Below are positions 5,589 to 8,490 of a stretch of 8,490 nucleotides of DNA, one piece after another. Numbering within the stretch: the stretch's first letter is position 1; the number at the start of each line of letters is the position of its first letter. Source of the DNA: Fischerella sp. (GTDB lineage: Bacteria > Cyanobacteriota > Cyanobacteriia > Cyanobacteriales > Nostocaceae); assembly GCA_026419705.1 (NCBI GenBank), contig JANZYY010000204.1, positions 1 through 8,490 on the forward strand. The letters run 5' to 3'. Both the position numbers and the translations under genes were made by a program. The notes under the pieces are model-generated. The model searched no databases and was not told the DNA's origin. It saw nothing but the letters and a program-made list of their open reading frames with translations.

Positions 5589-5618
5589 TTGGTTTGTTTT
5601 TTGAATTCTAAGTACTAT
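5589..5618 (+). promoter_or_regulatory. Promoter-like pair for the TPR gene
   Basis: TTGGTT (5589-5594) and TACTAT (5613-5618) are separated by 18 bases, placing a start near 5625 and a leader of about 37 bases. Both hexamers are only partial matches to the consensus. The leader ends in TCCTTCTGAAGGA (5640-5652), a small dyad that contains the Shine-Dalgarno AAGGA. Confidence 0.4.
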
Positions 5619-5661
5619 ACAAAACAATTTCAACAGTAATCCTTCTGAAGGAAACGTAAAA

Positions 5662-6600
5662 ATGAGTGAAAGTTTCCCATCTGGGCAAGCAATTGTGTCT
5701 GCTAGAGTTGCAAATTTTGCTAAAGTTGCTTTTGCAGCTACTTTGACGCTGAATATGTGGGTTGCTCCCTGTATTGCTGCCGATCCTTTTCGTGCGAAAG
5801 AAGCGCGTAAAATTGGCGACAGAACTGAAGCCGCATTCAATGCTATTTTTATACAAGGCGATTATAAGGCAGCAGAAACTTACCTACAACAAGCATTGTC
5901 CAGCGAGTCAAATGAACCCCTAGCTTATGCAATGAAAGCATCGTTAGCATACGCGAATCAGGATTGGACCGGGCTGGATATTTATAGCAAGAAAACTCTA
6001 GAAATTGCCCAAAAGCTGATTTCTAGTGACCCCTTGCGTGGAAATATTTATACCGCTGTTGGTCATTTTTTAGAGGGAGCAGCTTTTGTTCGTCGTGAGG
6101 GGACTGTCAACGGTGCACCACAAGCATTAACTAAGCTGCGGGAAGTTTATAAATATTTAGACCAAGCCGAAGCTATTTCTGCCAACGATCCGGAACTGAA
6201 TTTACTCAAAGGCTATATGGATCTAATGCTAGCCGTGAATTTGCCTTTTGCTAATCCAGAACAAGCAATTGCACGGTTAGAACAAAGTGCTGGTCCTAGG
6301 TACTTAGCGGATCGAGGTATTGCCTATGGCTACAGGGATCTAAAGCAATACCATAAGGCGCTGGAATATGCAGAACGTGCTTTGAAGGCGACATCCAATA
6401 ACCCAGAAGTGTATTATCTCAAAGCCCAAATCTTGCGGGAGATGGCGAAGAAAGACAAAAATCCAAAACTGCTACAGGAAGCGATCGGAAATTTTGACCA
6501 AGCATTGGCTAGGAAAGCTCAACTTCCAGCTAATTTAGTGCGACAGATTCAACGCGAACGTCGTAAAGCTGTCGAGGATGTTGCTCAAGCTCGAAGGTAG
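5662..6600 (+). CDS. Secreted or periplasmic TPR-repeat protein
   Basis: The N-terminus looks like a signal peptide: a hydrophobic run within VANFAKVAFAATLTLNMWVA (16-35), then CIAA (37-40) before DP, suggesting cleavage near A40. The mature part is alpha-helical with tetratricopeptide-like units. The clearest are at about 57-90 (AAFNAIFIQGDYKAAETYLQ), 215-248 (LADRGIAYGYRDLKQYHKAL) and 249-283 (YYLKAQILREMAKKD onwards, ending FDQAL). The C-terminus is highly basic (RQIQRERRK). TPR arrays mediate protein-protein contacts. No catalytic motif is visible and the partner is unknown. ATG 5662 has AAGGA 9 bases upstream, and the signal peptide starts properly from it. The gene ends 10 bases before a heptamer array. 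Confidence 0.87.
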   Translation: MSESFPSGQAIVSARVANFAKVAFAATLTLNMWVAPCIAADPFRAKEARKIGDRTEAAFNAIFIQGDYKAAETYLQQALSSESNEPLAYAMKASLAYANQDWTGLDIYSKKTLEIAQKLISSDPLRGNIYTAVGHFLEGAAFVRREGTVNGAPQALTKLREVYKYLDQAEAISANDPELNLLKGYMDLMLAVNLPFANPEQAIARLEQSAGPRYLADRGIAYGYRDLKQYHKALEYAERALKATSNNPEVYYLKAQILREMAKKDKNPKLLQEAIGNFDQALARKAQLPANLVRQIQRERRKAVEDVAQARR

Positions 6601-6610
6601 AGAGTAGTAG

Positions 6611-6666
6611 TTGGTGGTTGGTGGTTGGTGGTTGGTGGTTAGTGGTTAGTGGTTAGTAGTTAGTGG
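6611..6666 (-). repeat. Heptamer array, eight TTRGTGG-type units (CCACYAA on minus)
   Basis: Four TTGGTGG units (6611-6638) are followed by TTAGTGG, TTAGTGG, TTAGTAG and TTAGTGG (6639-6666). This is the longest array in the window and lies just after the TPR stop codon. The first half has GG pairs spaced by one or two T residues, a two-tetrad G-quadruplex pattern in the TPR transcript. Confidence 0.92.
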
Positions 6667-6678
6667 TTGTTAACTATG

Positions 6679-6713
6679 CCCAATCCTCAATCCCCAATCC
6701 CCAATATCCAATA
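6679..6713 (+). repeat. Second heptamer array, five CCCAATC-type units
   Basis: CCCAATC, CTCAATC, CCCAATC, CCCAATA and TCCAATA follow in perfect 7-base register. This is a different family from CNACYAA and resembles the CCCCRRT class (STRR1) as I recall it from heterocystous cyanobacteria. The rest of the spacer up to 6778 shows no other structure and no strong Shine-Dalgarno sequence. Confidence 0.8.
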
Positions 6714-6778
6714 CCTACTCCTCCTCTACAATTAATTTGGTAGTTTTGAGCAAGAGTAGAGTTCAGAGATTTTAAGCA

Positions 6779-7240
6779 ATGAAAATACAGTTTCGCGAAG
6801 TAGATCCTTTTGATTTGTGGATTTGGCTGAAGTTCAGCACCGTACCTTCCCAACGTGAAAAGGAGTATGTAGAAGAGCTTTTTGACTCCTGGTTTTACCT
6901 GGGCAAATTGGGTGCATTTAATGCTGAGAATCTACAGGTGCAGGAAACAGGATTAGATATCAGCTATATGAATTATGACTCAGAAGCGTACGATCGCAGT
7001 CTGCTGGCGTTGATGCATAACAAGGGTGAATTTGAGTATCAAGGTGAATGGGGACGCTGCTGGTTTGACTTAGGAACTTCAGATGCGATCGCCTTGGATA
7101 TTCTCATCAATGCGCTTCAGCAGTTGGGTATGGAATACGTCACTATCGATGAGGTTTATATTGGTGGTGAAAATGAAGATTGGCCTGTTGAAGAAAGTGA
7201 CAGTCGTCCTTCATTCATATACGATCGCTACGATAACTAA
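6779..7240 (+). CDS. DUF3531 family protein
   Basis: This 153-residue soluble protein of unknown function is conserved in cyanobacteria and plastid-bearing organisms. Recognisable blocks are VDPFDLWIWLKFSTVPSQ (8-25), DSWFYLGKLGAFNAENLQVQ (36-55), DISYMNYDSEAYDRSLLAL (60-78), GEWGRCWFDLGTSDAIALDI (89-108) and IGGENEDWP (128-136). The protein is acidic and rich in aromatic residues. No catalytic motif, signal peptide or membrane segment is seen. The start gives the usual N-terminus, although no strong Shine-Dalgarno sequence precedes it. The final Asn codon and the TAA stop lie inside a heptamer unit at 7235-7241. It converges with the glycosyltransferase, with only 10 bases between the two stops. 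One HIP1 site lies within (7085-7092). Confidence 0.92.
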   Translation: MKIQFREVDPFDLWIWLKFSTVPSQREKEYVEELFDSWFYLGKLGAFNAENLQVQETGLDISYMNYDSEAYDRSLLALMHNKGEFEYQGEWGRCWFDLGTSDAIALDILINALQQLGMEYVTIDEVYIGGENEDWPVEESDSRPSFIYDRYDN

Positions 7241-7262
7241 CAACTCACAACTAACAACCAAC
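7235..7262 (+). repeat. Heptamer array, four AACTAAC-type units spanning two stop codons
   Basis: AACTAAC, AACTCAC, AACTAAC and AACCAAC are in perfect register and, rotated, fit CNACYAA. The first unit holds the TAA of the DUF3531 gene (7238-7240). The third holds, on the minus strand, the TAG of the glycosyltransferase (7253-7251). The array fills the whole gap between the two convergent genes. Confidence 0.85.
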
Positions 7263-8435
7263 TAATATTTGCTCGTATGCTTGGATTGTTTGACGGGCGA
7301 TCGCATCCCAACTGTAATGCTGCAATGCATATTCTTGAGCACGCAATCCCCGTCGTTGACGTTCGGAAGGATTTTGCAAGGCGCTACGAAGTAAATCAGT
7401 TAGTGCTGGTACATCCGTTGTAGTCACCCAACCCGACTCACTTTCGCGTACTTGTTGACAAATATGCACTTGATCGGAAATCAACACAGGTGTTCCTGCT
7501 ACCATTGCTTCAGCTACAGCAATACCAAAATTTTCATAGTACGAAGGTAAGACGAATAAATCAGCAGCTTGCAGAAGGGTAGATTTCAAATCACCACTAA
7601 CAAAACCAGTAATGGAAGTGTGCGATCGCAAAGGAGAATTGTGTATTTGCGACTTGATTTTTTCTTCATAATCTGGATCTTGGGGATTTGTTCCAGCTAA
7701 AATAAAGTGAAAATTTAACCCTTCAGCTAAAAGCTTCTCCAAAGCTAGAATCAACAGATTCAACCCCTTTTTGGGAGCAATTCGTGACAGAAACAAAACT
7801 AGCGGTACATCATCGTAAATACCAAAGTGCTGACACACCAGACTTCTCCCGTTTTTAAGCAAGGGTTGAGGCGGATTGACACCCAAGGGAATGATCAAAT
7901 CTCGTGTTGACACTCCAAATCTTTCTGATATTTTTGCTTCTTGAGGACTGGTAAAATGAATTGCTGCTGCACCAGCTATATTTGCACGTTCTAACACTAG
8001 CGCGTAAAACTGTTTTAATTGCTTTTTCTTGCGTAAATCTGCGGGGTCAAGAGTACCTAAAGGACGCAAAATATAGGGAAGCTTTTGCCAACGACAAATT
8101 ACTGCAGCGCCGCTACTGACAGGAGAAAATAAAGCATGAATATGGGCTAAATCAAACTCATGGGCGTGATGGTATAACCATTGGAGTAAACAAAGGGAAA
8201 ATTTGTAGCGCCGAAAAGGAGCACAACGAAAATAAATTATTTCATAGCCGTCTTGTTGAATTGGGCAATTGAGGGGAACATCTAAGGGCTTTTGATTGAC
8301 ATCGCCATTACTGTCAGTTGTCAGAACTGTAACTTTCACACCCTCTCGTGCTAAAGCTGGAGATAATCCCAGTACCATTTGACTGGGACCACCATAAATG
8401 AGGGAAATTGAAGGAACGATTTGGAGAATACGCAT
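7251..8435 (-). CDS. GT4-type (GT-B fold) glycosyltransferase
   Basis: This 394-residue transferase is expected at the cytoplasmic side of the membrane, moving sugar from a nucleotide-sugar to a polysaccharide or glycolipid acceptor. The N-domain opens MRILQIVPSISLIYGGPSQM with the glycine-rich acceptor loop GGPS (15-18). AHIHALFSPVSS (97-108) and RPLGTLDP (124-131) follow. The C-domain has SRIAPKKGL (217-225) for the donor phosphates and the EX7E motif ENFGIAVAE (301-309). No transmembrane helix is evident. The sequence resembles cyanobacterial hormogonium-polysaccharide transferases (HpsP-like), but I am not sure enough to give a symbol. No other polysaccharide gene is in view. There is no Shine-Dalgarno sequence: heptamers occupy that position. 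The last residues (LVGC) and the stop come from a heptamer array. Two HIP1 sites lie inside (7297, 7622). Confidence 0.9.
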   Translation of the reverse strand: MRILQIVPSISLIYGGPSQMVLGLSPALAREGVKVTVLTTDSNGDVNQKPLDVPLNCPIQQDGYEIIYFRCAPFRRYKFSLCLLQWLYHHAHEFDLAHIHALFSPVSSGAAVICRWQKLPYILRPLGTLDPADLRKKKQLKQFYALVLERANIAGAAAIHFTSPQEAKISERFGVSTRDLIIPLGVNPPQPLLKNGRSLVCQHFGIYDDVPLVLFLSRIAPKKGLNLLILALEKLLAEGLNFHFILAGTNPQDPDYEEKIKSQIHNSPLRSHTSITGFVSGDLKSTLLQAADLFVLPSYYENFGIAVAEAMVAGTPVLISDQVHICQQVRESESGWVTTTDVPALTDLLRSALQNPSERQRRGLRAQEYALQHYSWDAIARQTIQAYEQILVGC

Positions 8436-8440
8436 ATTTG

Positions 8441-8454
8441 TTAGTAGTTAGTAG
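8441..8454 (-). repeat. Two heptamer units (TTAGTAG) just upstream of the glycosyltransferase
   Basis: Two perfect tandem TTAGTAG units (CTACTAA on the coding strand) begin 5 bases before the ATG, where a ribosome-binding site would normally lie. They fit the CNACYAA family. Confidence 0.75.
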
Positions 8455-8471
8455 TTGTACCAGACGTGCCA

Positions 8472-8490
8472 CTGTCTCTTATACACATCT
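8472..8490. other. Tn5/Nextera mosaic-end adapter (sequencing artefact)
   Basis: The final 19 bases are CTGTCTCTTATACACATCT, identical to the Tn5 mosaic end used in transposase-based sequencing libraries. It ends exactly at the contig edge. It is almost certainly untrimmed adapter and should not be treated as genomic sequence or as a transposon end. Confidence 0.96.

Larger units (their letters stand above)
5299..5661. other. 363-bp divergent spacer between ABC ATPase and TPR gene
   Basis: No gene is visible here. The spacer holds the palindrome at 5346-5361, a near-direct repeat at 5387-5401 and 5414-5428, and a promoter-like pair at 5589-5618. Both flanking genes are transcribed outward from it. 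Confidence 0.6.
3429..7629. repeat. HIP1 octamers GCGATCGC (five copies)
   Basis: Perfect copies lie at 3429-3436 (reductase), 4349-4356 (Uma2), 7085-7092 (DUF3531), 7297-7304 and 7622-7629 (glycosyltransferase). All are within coding sequence and none lies left of 3429. HIP1 is a hallmark over-represented palindrome of many cyanobacterial genomes and contains GATC and CGATCG methylation targets. Confidence 0.9.

Noticed and set aside
5511..5856. Two overlapping minus-strand open frames (109 and 82 codons)
   Set aside because: They overlap the signal-peptide region of the TPR gene and its promoter. No motif or start signal supports them.
7083..7265. 60-codon plus-strand open frame
   Set aside because: Out-of-frame shadow of the DUF3531 gene.
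8472..8490. Transposon terminal inverted repeat
   Set aside because: Exact identity to the library mosaic end at the contig edge makes adapter contamination far more likely.

Overview
The window looks like one complete short contig from a filamentous (Nostocales-type) cyanobacterium. Four things support this. There are five HIP1 octamers (GCGATCGC). There are tandem heptanucleotide repeats of the kind called STRR in heterocyst-forming cyanobacteria. There is a protein matching the cyanobacterial/plastid DUF3531 family. There is an EcfA-like ABC ATPase of the cyanobacterial/plastid type. The last 19 bases (8472-8490) exactly match the Tn5/Nextera mosaic end, so the right edge is sequencing adapter and not genome.

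Layout, left to right. At 1-42 a heptamer array abuts a broken HIT-family (histidine triad) gene on the minus strand (39-474). A divergent, AT-rich orphan D12-class adenine methyltransferase follows (632-1537, +). Next is an ArsR-type regulator with a C-terminal DUF2087 domain (1668-2231, -), with a perfect 26-bp palindrome just upstream of its start. A gene-poor stretch (2270-2660) holds a strong hairpin, a duplicated mini-hairpin and a further CTAATTAG palindrome. A minus-strand pair follows: a Uma2-family PD-(D/E)XK protein interrupted by an in-frame TGA (3812-4399, severed tail 3722-3811), then a glutathionyl-hydroquinone reductase (2671-3717). An EcfA-like ABC ATPase (4624-5298, -) and a secreted TPR protein (5662-6600, +) are divergent across a 363-bp spacer that contains a palindrome and direct repeats. 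Then come a double heptamer array (6611-6713), a DUF3531 protein (6779-7240, +) and a convergent GT4-type glycosyltransferase (7251-8435, -).

These genes are mostly unrelated and do not form an obvious pathway. The only clear transcriptional unit is Uma2 to glutathionyl-hydroquinone reductase. I see no defence island, biosynthetic cluster or other new multi-gene system. The most interesting theme is the dispersed heptamer CNACYAA, present at five loci. At three of them it supplies the actual stop codon of the adjoining gene, four genes in all. A tandem of three or more CCACTAA units places a stop in all six frames, because the unit has TAA on one strand and TAG on the other and 7 is not a multiple of 3. 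Other points worth a look are the nonsense codon in Uma2, the decayed HIT gene, the ArsR palindrome and the adapter at the contig end.
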